Part shown: positions 29,901 through 40,720 of the stretch, piece by piece | How the letters are laid out: every line of letters begins with the position of its first letter | How positions within the stretch are numbered: position 1 is the stretch's first letter | Assembly (NCBI GenBank): GCA_030141605.1 | Contig: JAQGDQ010000321.1 | Location: 122,001 to 186,000, forward strand | From: Tubiluchus corallicola | Taxonomy: Eukaryota > Priapulida > Priapulimorpha > Priapulimorphida > Tubiluchidae | DNA: 64,000 nucleotides | Reading direction: 5' to 3' | Position numbers and translations under genes: made by a program | The notes under the pieces: model-generated | The model's database searches: none | Told to the model about the DNA's origin: nothing | Seen by the model: the letters and a program-made list of their open reading frames with translations, nothing else

Positions 29901-32900
29901 CTATCGGACCAGTGAACCAAATTTTTTTTTGGAACTGAGGGAATACTGACATTGACTTTGGTAAAACATGTTACTTTTAAGAGTGTCATTTGCAGATCTT
30001 GCCTGCGTTTCCCCTGTTAATTACAGTACTGTTACTCTGGGAACTATTTTTCTCAAATTATTATTCAATAACTGATTAGGCCAGTTCAATTTTCTATGCT
30101 GTATGATACCTTGACAAGTAGAATATAAATGTGTTATTGGATAATAATAATTTTAATTTTTTTTACCATAATTGACAAGGAGGCACCTCTGATATGTGCA
30201 AAAATTGCAGTCCAGTAGATATATAATAAAATAAAGGTTCAAATAAAGCATACTTAGTTAACGCCATTGGAAGCCAAAAGTTAGGCCCGACGAGAAAGGG
30301 GGCAGGGGGTGCAGAGCCCGGGTGTCTTAGGGAGCGCGAGAATATTAAGGACGCAACCAGGGTTTTATATATATAACTAGACCTGCTAAACCTTTTTCTT
30401 CATAAAGTTGTCTACGTGGATTAGACATTTCTTCTTGTCTTTTCTCTAGCTTTTCCCTCTTCTGTAGTACCTTTTTGATTGGCGGAGACTTTAGAAATAA
30501 TGGGGAATTGGCGGAATCGTTCACAAAAGTTGACGAAGCCGAAAGCAACAGTCACCCCTTTCTATGCCCAGAGGTAACTGAGGGTGGGCGGTAACTCCTC
30601 TGGCTATTGCTGCAAAGTTGCCAGGTACAGACGGCCAATTTGAATACGAAAAATTACCAAAACAACAAATGAAAAAAAAAATGTTTTCACTCTATACACA
30701 TGACACGTGGGCAGCCAGGGTATTTAAACATCACTTTAACAGCTTTATGTAATGTTTTGCCACTTGAAGTGAGGCCCTTAATACTTGCTGCCCTGGGGAC
30801 CGCAATACCTCTCGACAGCCTTGCCAAGAATTAGCCCCGTGGTGCAAAAATTCGTAAAAAAGTCGAAAATTTAATTTTTTGTTTGAATTTTACGTTTGTG
30901 TATGGCTGACATTTTATTTATCAGATTTATTTTATTTAGAATACGTTTTGTTTCTTTATTGTGCTCTTTTATATTTCAATAATGTATCTGAGAGTTTAAA
31001 TACTGTGTATAATTATTTATTATCAAAATTCAGTCCGAGATACGCGTGACGTCATCACAACAGGAAGATGACTAGAGCTTAAAAACGAAGCAAACAAAAC
31101 TGTCATTTGTTTATTCATTCATTTATTTCACCTGACTCCAGTGTAAGCTATATCAATATTAAACGGTTATAACGGGAATGGAATTTAGCCAATTACCAAG
31201 TATAATTTTCTGAGGTCAGACGATGAGCAACTGACCTAGTCACACTATGACTGACAAAACTGTCCTGAAGCAGCACTCACCAAGATTTGTTAATTTTGTA
31301 ACCGCTTCTAGGTTTACGGTCAAGCATCATTGCATACTGACCTTTAACAATAGTTGCCGCATTGTTTCCATGTCCTTTGCTTTCTCCTCCTGAAGCCTTT
31401 CTCTTAACTGCTTCATATCACGTTCCTGTAATATAAGCATTCCACATCAATATCTGCAGCTTACAGTGTTTAGCTTATAGTACTCAACAACATAGGCGTA
31501 CGAGCAGGGGGGAGCGGGAGGGAGGCGGTTGCCCTCCCAAAGCAAATGGATTTTACATATTCAGGGCAAAAGGTATTTATTTTCACAGCAAATAATTGTA
31601 TAGTAAAATTTCCAAATTTAATATTGAATATCAGAAAAATGCTTAAATGCACAAGAATAAAATTTGTAAGCTCATGGGCTTTAAAGAATGCAAAAGTAAA
31701 CTTACAATTTTATTTGTCTAAAAATTTCTCATAATAATTATTTCTGCTTGAAAAGTAAAAATATTCGTAAAGTTCAGTTTTGCAAAAAGGTTTTCACAGT
31801 CTTTATGTTAACATTAAATTTGCGCATTTTTACATTCTTTACACCATTTAACAACGCTTTTGTTTCATTTGGAATAGGAATTCCGATTAGAAAGAATTAT
31901 AAATTGCGTTAATTTATTAAACACCGTCACTGTCCTTGGCTTAAATTCTGTTTAAAAAATTCTTCCATCTTGGCGACGCACGTTGAGTGTTGCGAATGGG
32001 CCTCACAAGTTGAGTGCCTGTCTTCATCTAAATTTGGCCCTCAGTAGGCCTATAAATGTTTTATTTTTCGGCACTTTTGTCAGTCTATATAAGTATATAT
32101 ATAGATACCCAGCTATTTGCAAATTCTTTCTGCCCCCTTCCCTTGTGAGACCTTCCCGTACGCCTATGCTAAACACTACAGCCCTTCTTTAATGAAACAC
32201 TACAGCCCTTCTTTAATGAAAGTATGTTCCAATGGACAATCTTGGCTTTAGGGTAAGGGCAAAAATTGTTGAAACAGTTATCAGTATTTTGCTTGCGTAA
32301 TTAAACATGTATTACTTCTTTTGGCTGTTGATAATGGTTTTTGTTTTCAGTCGGCCTTATTCTAGGCCTGCTTTTTAGATTTTTCCAGATGTTTTAAATA
32401 AAGGCGTATATTTTTTAGATTTGCCCCAAATGTCGCAGATGAAACACATGGTTAAAAGCTAAAGAGCAATTAATTCTGTAAGCTCAATTAAACGTTTGTT
32501 TCGTTGTTTTTGTGTCGTTTAAACCTGACGGCTTACTAAACTTTTGTGTATTAAGTGTGTTCCGTAAGATGTCCCTTCACTCAAACGCGAATGAAATTTA
32601 TTAGCTGAATGTACGATTACTTATTACTTTGTCAGATGCGTGAAACTGTTTTACATGACTTACGTGTTTTCGGTTGAGGGCAGAAATCTCCCTTTGTTTC
32701 TGTCGCAGTTCCGTTTCCACCAACATCAGCTTGCTTTTCATTTCCTCATTGAGATGTTTAAGATCGCTGGTGGCATCAACGCGGTCTTGTAGGTCTTCTT
32801 TCTCCTTCTGTAGCCGAGTGATCACTTCTGCCCTTTCATCAAGTTCCTGCACGAGTACAAACAATTCTTTATTTCATTATTGTCTTTTCAAATTCTTAAA

Positions 32901-35900
32901 GCTAATGAGATTGTTTGTAATAGACAAAATATACCCACACATGGACCTCCCCAAGCAAAGGTATTGAAAACTTTATCAACATATGGTGATTTTTTTTTTT
33001 TAATTTTTGTGATGTGTGTGTCATTTTACAATTGTTGTTATGGCGTTTACCTTTCTTGTTTCTTGTTACGTTTGGTTTACTGTTCAAAATTTTGCGTAAT
33101 TTTGATCTCATCATCTGGGTATTTTTGAAGCCAAGTCCTGCTTTATTGCTGGGACGTTCAAACACTTCGGAACATGAGCTCAGTTTGCTTTTAATTGTAA
33201 TGATACACGTGCATGTACTCAAGTACTAATTATTTGAACTGACTGTTCAACTTATTGTGTATTTTCGTTTATTTTGATTGCAATGGAATCAAAAACAATC
33301 AAGAAAAGTGTAAGTGAATATGGAACTGCAAACCGTACTTGTTAGTTAGGACCTACTTTATTGTTAACAAAACCATTACAATACAACTAGAAAAAGACAG
33401 TCTTGTTACTGATGAACGCTCAGACACCATACATGTTGAGAACAACCTTTTTGAAAGAATTTGATGTAGTGCAAAAATCTTGATTTTTAAGTTGGGTTTA
33501 GCTTTCGGACTGCAACCACTCAGTCTTCAGTTCGAGCCTAGCGACTGCCAATGCCAGGACATGTTATTCGTTGTGTATTGTTGTAAGTGTAAGTCGCTAA
33601 ATAATCGTTAGTGCTAATGTTGTCTGTTAGACGAGCAACGGTAAATAAATGATGTCCTTTGTCTTTTGAGTTTCCAGTCAAAACTGTATTTCGATTATAA
33701 TAGCTTCGGCTAAATTTCTCTGTTTAGACAAAACATCGACAATAAATAAAGTGGCTCGTCTTATCTTAGCTTCTCTGACACAGTAGTGTCTATACAAATG
33801 TAAGAGTTGAGATTCAGTACTCAATGATAAAATTGCTTCTCTTTTGTTTGAGTACCAGCAGAAATTGGCAATTTATGTGTTTTTCCTTTTTTGGGTGGTC
33901 TACCGAAGAGAACAGTAAGTTAGCAAAAAAAAACTACCAAACCTCCCGTGGAGGCGTCTATATAAACACGCACGCGGTTTAGCGCTTTATGTCACCCACG
34001 TGAATAACTTGATGCCACGCCCATAATTATTCTGCCATAACTATTGTGTCAAACAGTGTTATAACGTCTGTGAGTGTCACTAACCATCAATGTATCAGTA
34101 TCAGTAACATTCTGAATTGAACAGGTTATTATGAACTAGATTAGTTATTAATATCCCCAGAGCTAATATGGTAATGATATCCTAATTACATCATTAAGGG
34201 CGCCTGAATTGCCCGGTGATTATTAAATAATTACTGGGAAACCTGTGTACTCTATGTGGAAGACCATGCGCTTATTATTAGTTGCCTTGATGGAAGCCTA
34301 TTTCGTCTCTACTGATTTGATCAGATGTGAAAGTATATTTACGTCCTTGGAGCACAAAGGATTCTGGTTCAAGTCAAGTTTTACTTCGCTCCCCCTCAAA
34401 TACATCCCCGACGGCCGTTATCGCTAAGGAACACGGTAGCCTTATTCCTTAACACACTAGCGACTGCGTTATTCAAGTTTGATTTCAAAATTCAATTAAT
34501 TGTGGTTGTGCCGTCATTAATAATAATTCTAATATCGAAATAATAAATAATTAAATATTACAATGTTAAAAATGTAAATATGTAAAAAATGATAATGATG
34601 AAAATGTTAAACGACAAAAATATAAACGAAAAGAGGTGAAGACAGAAAAGGTGAAAAAGACATCATTTAAGTCATGGATGAAAAAGTAATTCTAAAGGGG
34701 CAAAACTTCAAGTTGCAACTTTTTCACATTTCCTGTCTTTTATGTTTGGCATCAAAATTTAAATAACTGTAGGTTTGTACAGTAATTATCATTACTCTTT
34801 TTATTATTGATTTTTTACTGCACCTTTTGCATCGTTATCACATTCTCCCGTGCTTGTTGTTGCTCTTCTGTTACTAACTTGTTTGTTGATTCCAGCTTGG
34901 CTGACATTTCGTTAATTTTTAGTTGCCATGTTTCTTCTGTTACGTGTAATCTGCTTTCTAACTTCATTTTTTCATCTCGCAACGCATCTAAGTCTTCTAG
35001 CAAGTTTTCTATCTGAGAAGGCCAAAGACTAGTCGTTGGTTTCTGTACTAAATCATCAACTTTTGATGTCGTAGGCATGTTGTCTTTCTCAGTCACTTCG
35101 TCTTCGTGATTAGCACTAAACGTTGTTACTCGGCTTATTCTCATTTTTTCTTTGTAGTGTTCAGATTCTTCAGTTGAAGTGATTTCTGTTGGTTCTTCTA
35201 GATGGGAAGATTCTTTTGTCAATTTTGTTAATTGCTGAGAAACGGACTTTAAAACAGACAATGTTTCAAGATTTCCTTCACTATCTTGTTTTGAAAATTC
35301 AGTGCCTGCACTAGGTTGGCTAGATGTGAACCCGTGATCACTCGAATGCCTTTCTTTTTCTTGCACATTATTAACAAATCCATCATCACTATCGTAAACA
35401 TGAGAGCTAATCTCTCTTTCACATACAGTTTTAAGATCTTCTATGCTGGGAGAGCGTTTTAACTTTGAGAATGTACAACTTGTATGAGAGTCGGCTAAAT
35501 CTGACAGGCTAAGTCTTGGAACGGGCGGTTCTGTGTATGTCCCTGTAATCTCCATTCCCCAGTCGGAATCTGCACTAGTATTGCTAAGACTTCTGTCTTG
35601 CATTTCGTCATCCACTTTTTCTTCATACCCTATATCACTATTAATATCAGTCACTGGAACGCCATACTCGATCATTCCAGCATTCTGAAGATATTCAACA
35701 GCATCATCTTGTGTCAGACTAAAGAACGGAGAGAGCTTCCGGGCATCACGTTCATCCCAAGAATAACGCCTGGATCGATGCGAACACCGCTCAGAAATTT
35801 GTTCAGCGTCAAGCCACATACCACCTGGATCAGATTCTGATAGTCGGATTTCGTTAATACTTTGTGATTTGGTCAGTAATCTATTCTCAATAATCTGGCA

Positions 35901-38453
35901 CTCCAAAAATCTCTGGTCAGCATGCAATTTATCCGATTTGCCGGTCATCACAAAAATTGGGCTCTTTCCAATATGATCATCGCTACCACTGCTTGCGGGA
36001 CTACTGTTAACAATTTCTACAGTAACATCTACGGTGCGTGATAAAGCAGCATCTGCAGCATCTCGTTCACTATCACCAAGTTTGTCGTGACGAGATTGTA
36101 ACTCCTCCGTGGACTCCCAAGCGCTGTCTCCTTCACTGTCTGCTTCACCATGTCTTTCTTGTTCCATCTTGCTTTCTTGCTTTAATTTTTTTCCTTTGGA
36201 ATATTTCGCGTACTCTGTCTCTAATTCCTTCTGTAGCTCTTTGCTAAACACATTGGAGTAATGCCTCCAAAAGCTGTTTAACATTGTTATTTCACGGTGT
36301 TCTACATCTTGCACATGAATATTGAAGAAACAAAGCCTTGGAAGTGAGATTATGCCTGAAAAATTCAGGAAGGATTAGGTGTTGTTGATTTAACGAATTT
36401 CGTCCAATTCTCTTTACATTTTTTAATTGTAAAACATGTAGAATTTGGTATTTTAACCTTCAAGCACGCTGTATCACACAAGTGTACAATAATTTTTCAT
36501 AAAGTTTACTTCATGATAAATATTATTGTATATTTATCGTTGTTTTACTTTTTATTTGTGCCTTTATAAAATTTGTTTCCTCGTGAAATTGGTACCAAAC
36601 GTTTGGTGCCACACACATTGAGTAGTAATGAAAGTAGTGCAAATCCCTTCAGTCAGTCTATAATATAGCACATTGAGTATAAATTGCCATTTTGAGAATG
36701 AATAATTACTTTTTATACAGCTCCATTTTTGAAAAGGCAAAAAGGGGCACAAATAATTGACACTTGTGTATAGGTTTATAGATACTTAGCTATGTGGTTT
36801 TCCGCGTGCTTCCCAGTCAATGAGACTCAGAAAGCCAGCTAAACACAAAACAGTTTTCACCCGGTCCCAGTTTAACACCAGATCAAAATCAATAATTCGT
36901 TTTCAAGTCAATAGCTTGCATTTTTTCGCTCTGTTAGGCGCCGCTGACATATTGATTGCGTGCTGCGTAATAAGGCAATGTACCATTGTAGGCCTACCCT
37001 TATTAGTTTGCCTGACCTCGTGGGCTATGCTGCCAATATAGGGTCAGAAACCAGCTTGTAAATACACCTAATTCAGCTCCTTTTGTTGGGGGTTTATATG
37101 AATTTCTGTGTAACGTACAAATTCAAACGCGACTAACTACAACAGTTATATCAGTTCACTGTTTTGTCTTAGGAGCACATCTTTTATAGTGATTTACGTA
37201 ACGGTTATACGCTTCAGTGGTCACTTTGTATTGGCATCAGTTTATGCCTGTCTTCTGACCTCAGCATAACTCTGACTTCTGACCCCTCTTAGACCAAAAT
37301 CCAACAGCACGGAAACATCTGCATGACAGGGTGCAGAAAAAGTAGTTAAAATTTTCAGTGGTCTAATTGTAACTGGTAGCAAGCAACTATCTGCTAATGT
37401 TCTTTTAAAAATAAAGAGGAATGGGAAAGAAGGAAATAACTAGCTGCTAACAGTTTGCGAGAGTAACCACTAGAATAAATAGGAGCCTGTTCTAGCTATT
37501 CTACACAAGAATTCTGTGACATTTATACGGTGCCCTCGGTGCATGAGGGAATTAAGGAGCTGTTGGAAGACATGTTGGGCGTTGGAACTGCCGCAACAAA
37601 CTCAGAAGTTAGTACGCCTATTATCCTATAAACAGATAGTGATTTTATAATAAACAGGATCATCCAGAAAAAATGTTCCCTCAGGTAACCCTTTCTCCTT
37701 GTAGAAGTTTTTGTAAAAAAAGCCAACATCACCGCGTGGCTCTGTTCTCTTCCTTCCTAAAACCTATAAATTTCCCTCCAATACATCGCCAAGCAGCGTA
37801 CGTTTTGTACACTATGTTTAATTTTGATCTAAGGGGATCCATGCAGAAGTCAGAAAACAGACATAAACTGTTGCCAGTACAAAGTGACCACTGGAGTGTA
37901 AAATTGTTACCCAGGTTATTAGAATTTTTTAAAAGATGCTCTAACTGTCTAAGAAAAGACAGTAAACTAGTTTAAATGTTGCAGCTAGTCCTGTTTGAAT
38001 TTGGGCAATGAGAACTACAGCCATTTTTAGAGGTTTTCATCTGCAGTTCCTAATTGAACATTGTGTACAGAAAATTTCTAGAGGCGCTTGTTGGGAGGGC
38101 AATTTCTAATTTTGTTTTTTTTGGAAAAAGGAAAAACCGGGGTACACTATGAAGCCAGTCTTTTTTACAAACGACTCTACCATGATGAAGGACTTCAACG
38201 TCAAGAAGACAAAAATAAGAAGCGCCACTGTTTTGGTGATAGAAAAAAGAGATCATAGTGATTTTTAGTCACTTGCGTCTACTGCCTGTAGCTAAGGCAG
38301 TTGCAGCTTTTAATACTGATAGGCCTATTAATAAAAAGTAACTCACATACCTTTATTATGATGAGAAATCAACAATGCATTTTAAGAGCGTTTACTTAAA
38401 AGTATCAATTTAGGCTGCTCTTGTTTATAAAATCTACGCATCGCCGCTTTCAT
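26691..38453 (-). CDS. Coiled-coil protein with mutually exclusive exons (~748 aa)
   Basis: Transcript order: 38453-38396 (tentative), 36355-34824, 32846-32664, 31425-31342, 28421-28264, then either 27670-27505 or 27271-27103, then 26756-26691. All junctions keep phase; the two choices give 748 or 749 aa. The N-terminal two thirds (one big exon) is Ser/Glu/Asp-rich and probably disordered; from its end on, the sequence is heptad-rich coiled coil (QIENLLEDLDALRDEKMKLE; ELDERAEVITRLQKEKEDLQ; LQAKEAELKKLRESTMKWKD). I do not recognise the family. A neighbouring PCM1 gene and an X-box in its presumed promoter suggest a centrosomal or ciliary role, but this is inference. It converges on gene 1. Confidence 0.65.
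26935..26983. repeat. Trinucleotide (GTC/CAT) microsatellite
   Basis: About four GTC units followed by about eleven CAT units, between the terminal exon and the 3' alternative exon of the coiled-coil gene. Looser ATT/ATC-rich sequence surrounds it from 26780. Confidence 0.85.
27103..27271 (-). CDS. Mutually exclusive exon, 3' copy, GC donor
   Basis: After ATTTTGCAG|TCAACTG it reads QLKAWQQEFLGIMNAKDPSR through KKLTKMLHTQTK. It is 169 nt, acceptor phase 2 and donor phase 0 like its sister. The donor at the homologous position is ACAAAG|GCAAGA, a GC-type site; no GT is at that position. Reading through instead would reach a stop at 27016. Confidence 0.7.
27427..27443 (-). promoter_or_regulatory. 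Candidate intronic docking site for exon choice
   Basis: On the transcript strand the intron reads GAAATTCCTGTTGCCAG. This is fully complementary to 17 nt of the 3' copy (27243-27259) and to 15 nt of the 5' copy (27644-27658). It lies 62 nt after the 5' copy and 156 nt before the 3' copy. Confidence 0.55.
27505..27670 (-). CDS. Mutually exclusive exon, 5' copy
   Basis: After an AG acceptor (GTTTTTCAG|ACGACTACG) it reads RLRGWQQEFLEASIGSREPS through KLKNLLHVQTK and ends AAG|GTAACG. It is 166 nt: acceptor phase 2, donor phase 0. It aligns end to end with 27103-27271 (WQQEFL at the start, LHxQTK at the end) and would replace it in the transcript. Splicing it to the 3' copy shifts the frame and soon gives a stop. 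Confidence 0.75.
28264..32846 (-). CDS. Coiled-coil gene, three middle exons
   Basis: Exons 32846-32664 (61 codons, 0-0), 31425-31342 (28 codons, 0-0) and 28421-28264 (ends phase 2 at GAAATGGAAAG|GTAAAC). All three are pure heptad-type sequence rich in Lys, Glu, Leu and Gln. The last exon's phase-2 end matches both alternative exons that follow. The introns between them carry a probable hAT element each at 30.3-30.8 kb and 31.5-32.2 kb, and an ATC-rich tract. Confidence 0.7.
28756..28838 (-). repeat. tRNA-Thr(TGT)-like pseudogene or SINE head
   Basis: On the minus strand a 79-nt cloverleaf-like unit has acceptor arms GTCACAG/CTGTGTC (one mismatch), a T arm CCTGG-TTCAAAT-CCAGG, an anticodon loop TTTGTAA (anticodon TGT) and a B box GGTTCAAATCC. 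About six extra bases between the D and anticodon arms argue against a working tRNA. Lies in an intron of the coiled-coil gene. Confidence 0.6.
29385..29480. repeat. ATC/AAT-rich trinucleotide tract
   Basis: Imperfect AAT then ATC/CAT repeats in the intron before the exon at 28421. No coding role seen; an open frame on either strand here is low-complexity. Confidence 0.7.
30282..30835. mobile_element. Possible hAT-like non-autonomous element
   Basis: Left part AGGCCCGACGAGAAAGG and right part, read inward, AGGCTGTCGAGAGG are similar, each followed by G/C-rich sequence (GGGGGCAGGGGG; GGTCCCCAGGGCAGC). Exact ends and target duplication are not clear. Confidence 0.3.
31491..32168. mobile_element. 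Non-autonomous hAT element
   Basis: The ends are exact 12-bp inverted repeats CATAGGCGTACG. The left one continues into a G-rich block (AGCAGGGGGGAGCGGG), the right one into its C-rich counterpart. The flanks CTCAACAA and CTAAACAC match 6 of 8, a decayed 8-bp target duplication. It is 678 bp with no transposase and sits in an intron of the coiled-coil gene. Confidence 0.65.
32169..32220. repeat. Two-copy 26-bp tandem repeat
   Basis: AAACACTACAGCCCTTCTTT followed by AATG is present twice in succession immediately after the hAT element. Confidence 0.8.
33480..33670 (+). repeat. Possible tRNA-derived SINE
   Basis: TTTAGCTTTCGGACTG resembles an A box and AGTTCGAGCCT a B box (9 of 11), about 40 bases apart. 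The unit ends in an AAATAAATGATGTCCTTTG tail. Lies in an intron of the coiled-coil gene. Confidence 0.4.
34641..34800 (+). repeat. Hairpin repeat (family of 39575-39770), no tRNA insert
   Basis: Arms GACAGAAAAGGTGAAAAAG and CTTTTTCACATTTCCTGTC face each other around about 55 bases, followed by AACTGTAGGTTTGTA. The arms and the 3' flank both recur at 39575-39770. Confidence 0.5.
34824..36355 (-). CDS. Coiled-coil gene, large Ser/Glu-rich exon
   Basis: 510 codons. It begins IISLPRLCFFNIHVQDVEHR, an ordered-looking segment, then MLNSFWRHYSNVFSKELQKE, followed by about 350 residues rich in Ser, Asp and Glu with many possible phosphosites. The last 70 residues start a coiled coil. It ends VITMQK|GTGCAG in phase 0. 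Acidic low-complexity followed by coiled coil is common in centrosome and trafficking scaffolds but not diagnostic. Confidence 0.75.
36356..37661. other. Intron or upstream region of the coiled-coil gene
   Basis: No exon or transposon end seen. If the first exon at 38396 is right, this is the first intron. Confidence 0.4.
37662..38210. repeat. Inverted pair of a dispersed repeat
   Basis: The + strand at 37690-37830 (GTAGAAGTTTTTGTAAAAAA; TTTTGTACACTATGTTTAAT) resembles the reverse complement of 38045-38210 (GTAGAGTCGTTTGTAAAAAA; CTGTACACAATGTTCAATT). About 200 bases separate the copies. The short open frames over them on both strands come from this repeat. Confidence 0.5.
38396..38453 (-). 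CDS. Tentative first coding exon of the coiled-coil gene
   Basis: ATG at 38453-38451 opens MKAAMRRFYKQEQPKLILL and reaches a TTTAA|GTAAAC donor in phase 1, which is what the next exon's acceptor (ATTTTTCAG|GCATAATC, 36355) needs. The donor lacks G at -1. If it is wrong, translation could start at the first ATG inside the big exon (MLNSFWRHYSNVF). Confidence 0.35.
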
Positions 38454-38573
38454 TCTTCACACGACATCTTCCATAGTTGGAAGTCTCTCACAGAACGTTT
38501 GACATCAGTTGAATTGTTCGGTTTTATATTTACTTATGCTACCCGTTATACGCAGATATCGTCTCATCGTGCG

Positions 38574-38587
38574 GTTGCCATAGCAAT
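38574..38587 (-). promoter_or_regulatory. Candidate RFX X-box
   Basis: GTTGCCATAGCAAT matches the imperfect-palindrome consensus GTNRCC-N(0-3)-RGYAAC at all positions but the last. RFX factors use this site upstream of ciliary and centriolar genes. It lies 121 bases upstream of the tentative ATG of the minus-strand coiled-coil gene. An NRF-1-like GCATGCGC core is at 38655-38662. Confidence 0.55.
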
Positions 38588-38651
38588 CATTGATCCCAGT
38601 CTCCCAGCTTCCACAGAGACGGAATTTTACGGTGGTGAAGCCATGGTGTAT

Positions 38652-38663
38652 GACGCATGCGCA
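38652..38663. promoter_or_regulatory. NRF-1-like site
   Basis: GACGCATGCGCA matches the NRF-1 palindrome at 10 of 12 positions, in a locally CpG-richer stretch 65 bases from the X-box. It supports a TATA-less promoter near 38.5 kb. Confidence 0.35.
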
Positions 38664-39460
38664 AACGTTTTCTTTTCTAACTAACTGGTTAGCTGATCTA
38701 GGTCTATGTCTGTCACGAAATTACTACTTTTGCAGGATAGCCTGGGTGTAGATCCTGGGGAGAGTGACCTGTCCACCACAAAATTTGCATTTGTATATTT
38801 TGTCCCCCATTTTTTTCAGTGTCTGTATTTGAAACTGTACAATCATACAACATCCAATCTTATTTGCTCATGTGGTCTACACACATGAAAAGTACATAGA
38901 GATCGATAAGTCAGAGATTATTGCAATAACAGTTATTCAGAAATAAGTCTGGGTTAATTTTGCAAAGGTCCGTAAAATTCAAGGAATGACGGAACGACGG
39001 CCTTGGTTACACTAGTACACAATCACTAGTACACTAGTAGACATCATCGTTCAATTTCTATTATACTTTTAACAAGCTAAGAATTTGAAAAGTAATCACT
39101 AATAGAATAAATGTTTATTTATACAATAAGCCTTTCTGGTTAAGTTGTTATTATGCAAGTCAAATCTCATCAATAGAATGATTAATTGTAAATAAAACTG
39201 CCCATCCTACAGCTAAAAATATCCAGCAAATTTTGTCCAATGAGATCCAGGGTATGTTCAGTGATCATTAATCAGCATTGATCATCTGTTCATCCCCCTC
39301 CCCATTTTCAGAAATGATTTGCGTCCAAGCAGGTGAAAAAAGGCTAGTCTAATTTAAAATGTAACTAATATTAATTTGGGATATGTGAAAGAAGCTACAT
39401 GGGTCTAGCTATTAAATGAAAACAATTGTAAATAAAATAACTAGTCCAGAATGCGAAGCA

Positions 39461-39922
39461 TTAGGTTACTCGTTTTTATTAAGATTTTTTTCTGCCCAGC
39501 TGCTTGAATATGTCATTTGTAACATTTATCGTTGATGTTACAAACTCACAATTAAATTTTGATACCATACTTTAAAAACAGAAAATGTGAAAAAGCGCAC
39601 TGTCTTCACCCCTGAGAGATGAGATGGTGTCTGCAATGTAAGCAGAAGATCCCTGATTCAAACCCAGGCCACATCCCAGGTTGCTTTTTCACATTTCCTG
39701 TTTTTCAAGTTTTAGTATAAATATTTGATTAACTGTAGGTTTGTAAAATCATTAACAATCATCTTGACATTAAGAAACATTTTTACAATATCCGTTGCTT
39801 CACAAAAACTTAGAATGCGGAGTAACTTTATTGTTACGTCACAGTATAAAAATGGATGAGCGAGATTAGCATCACAGCGAAATAGCCCTCTCTATAGAAT
39901 TCTTCGCAAGCGAGTAACCTAA
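39461..39922. mobile_element. TIR element, copy A
   Basis: Exact 12-bp inverted ends TTAGGTTACTCG / CGAGTAACCTAA. It is a diverged sister of copy B 300 bp downstream and contains the tRNA-like hairpin at 39575-39712. Confidence 0.5.
39575..39770 (+). repeat. Hairpin repeat enclosing a tRNA-Thr-like sequence
   Basis: Arms AAAAACAGAAAATGTGAAAA and TTTTCACATTTCCTGTTTTT enclose GGTGTCTGCAATGTAAGCAG, which forms a perfect 5-bp anticodon-like stem TCTGC/GCAGA with loop AATGTAA (anticodon TGT), and a B-box-like GATTCAAACCC. The same arms and 3' flank without the tRNA part are at 34641. Confidence 0.55.
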
Positions 39923-40231
39923 AATATTATCCGAAATGTGTTTCGTTATAAATATTGACGACATCTTCAGTGAACGATTCATGTATAGTTCTAATTAAAC
40001 AACGTAAAGTAGTGCAGCAAAATCAAATGATTTAACAATGTAAACAAATGCGTAAGCAGACAAATCAACTTAGAAAGCATTCAAGTGAACAACCCGTAGA
40101 AGAGCACACGATGTTAGTTATGTATTTGAGTAGATCTCACTTGTTTAATACAATTATAAAGCTTCCATTAGTCTGAGAGGCCGTTCTTGCATGGTTCTCA
40201 AGTGTTACAAAATTAGCCCGGAAAGCAAAGC

Positions 40232-40415
40232 ACTAGGTTAATCACTTATTTAGCTTTTTTTCTGCCAAACTGCCAGTGAATGTCGTTTAGAACAAAATTA
40301 ATATTTTATCGTTGTCATGACAGTGCTTTAGCGACAAAGTATCCGCCAAATTTTAGCTTTCTAGCTGCTCTGCAAACTTTTTTCTAGTCCTTTCATTATC
40401 TCACTCTTTTCTCTT

Positions 40416-40488
<73 letters not shown>

Positions 40489-40720
40489 CATCCCTGCTTC
40501 TCTCTCTCCCACTCTCTACTTTCGTCTTTCCGTCTCCGTCTGATTGTCATTTTATTATAATGTATATAATGAAGTTTGTGTGGTTTTACGTACTACAATA
40601 TAAATAAATTCAGTCAGTTGCCTCACAATGAGTAAATTTAAAATTTGTATGACATAAGTCAGAAAAACATCACGATGAAATGAACGAGTCTATGGAGTTA
40701 CTAGCAAGCGAGTAATCCAA
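40232..40720. mobile_element. TIR element, copy B, with (CT)n
   Basis: Ends CACTAGGTTAATCACTT and GCGAGTAATCCAA are degenerate versions of the copy A ends, and the first 100 bases align with copy A. A (CT)n tract of about 31 units lies inside at 40420-40482. Confidence 0.45.
40420..40482. repeat. (CT)n microsatellite
   Basis: About 31 CT units inside TIR element copy B. Confidence 0.95.

Noticed and set aside
29642-29989. 115-codon minus-strand open frame
   Set aside because: Low-complexity, no usable splice sites in phase, no resemblance to the coiled-coil exons.
30345-30548. Minus-strand open frame with coiled-coil-like text (KKVLQKREKLEKRQEEM) as an extra exon of the coiled-coil gene
   Set aside because: The acceptor CTAAAG would be phase 0, but the available donors give phase 1, which does not fit the neighbouring exons; it also lies in a probable transposon.
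34330-34400. tRNA-like B box GGTTCAAGTCA
   Set aside because: No A box or cloverleaf arms around it.
38421-38684. Plus-strand open frame of 87 codons
   Set aside because: It is antisense to the candidate promoter and first exon of the coiled-coil gene and has no recognisable sequence.
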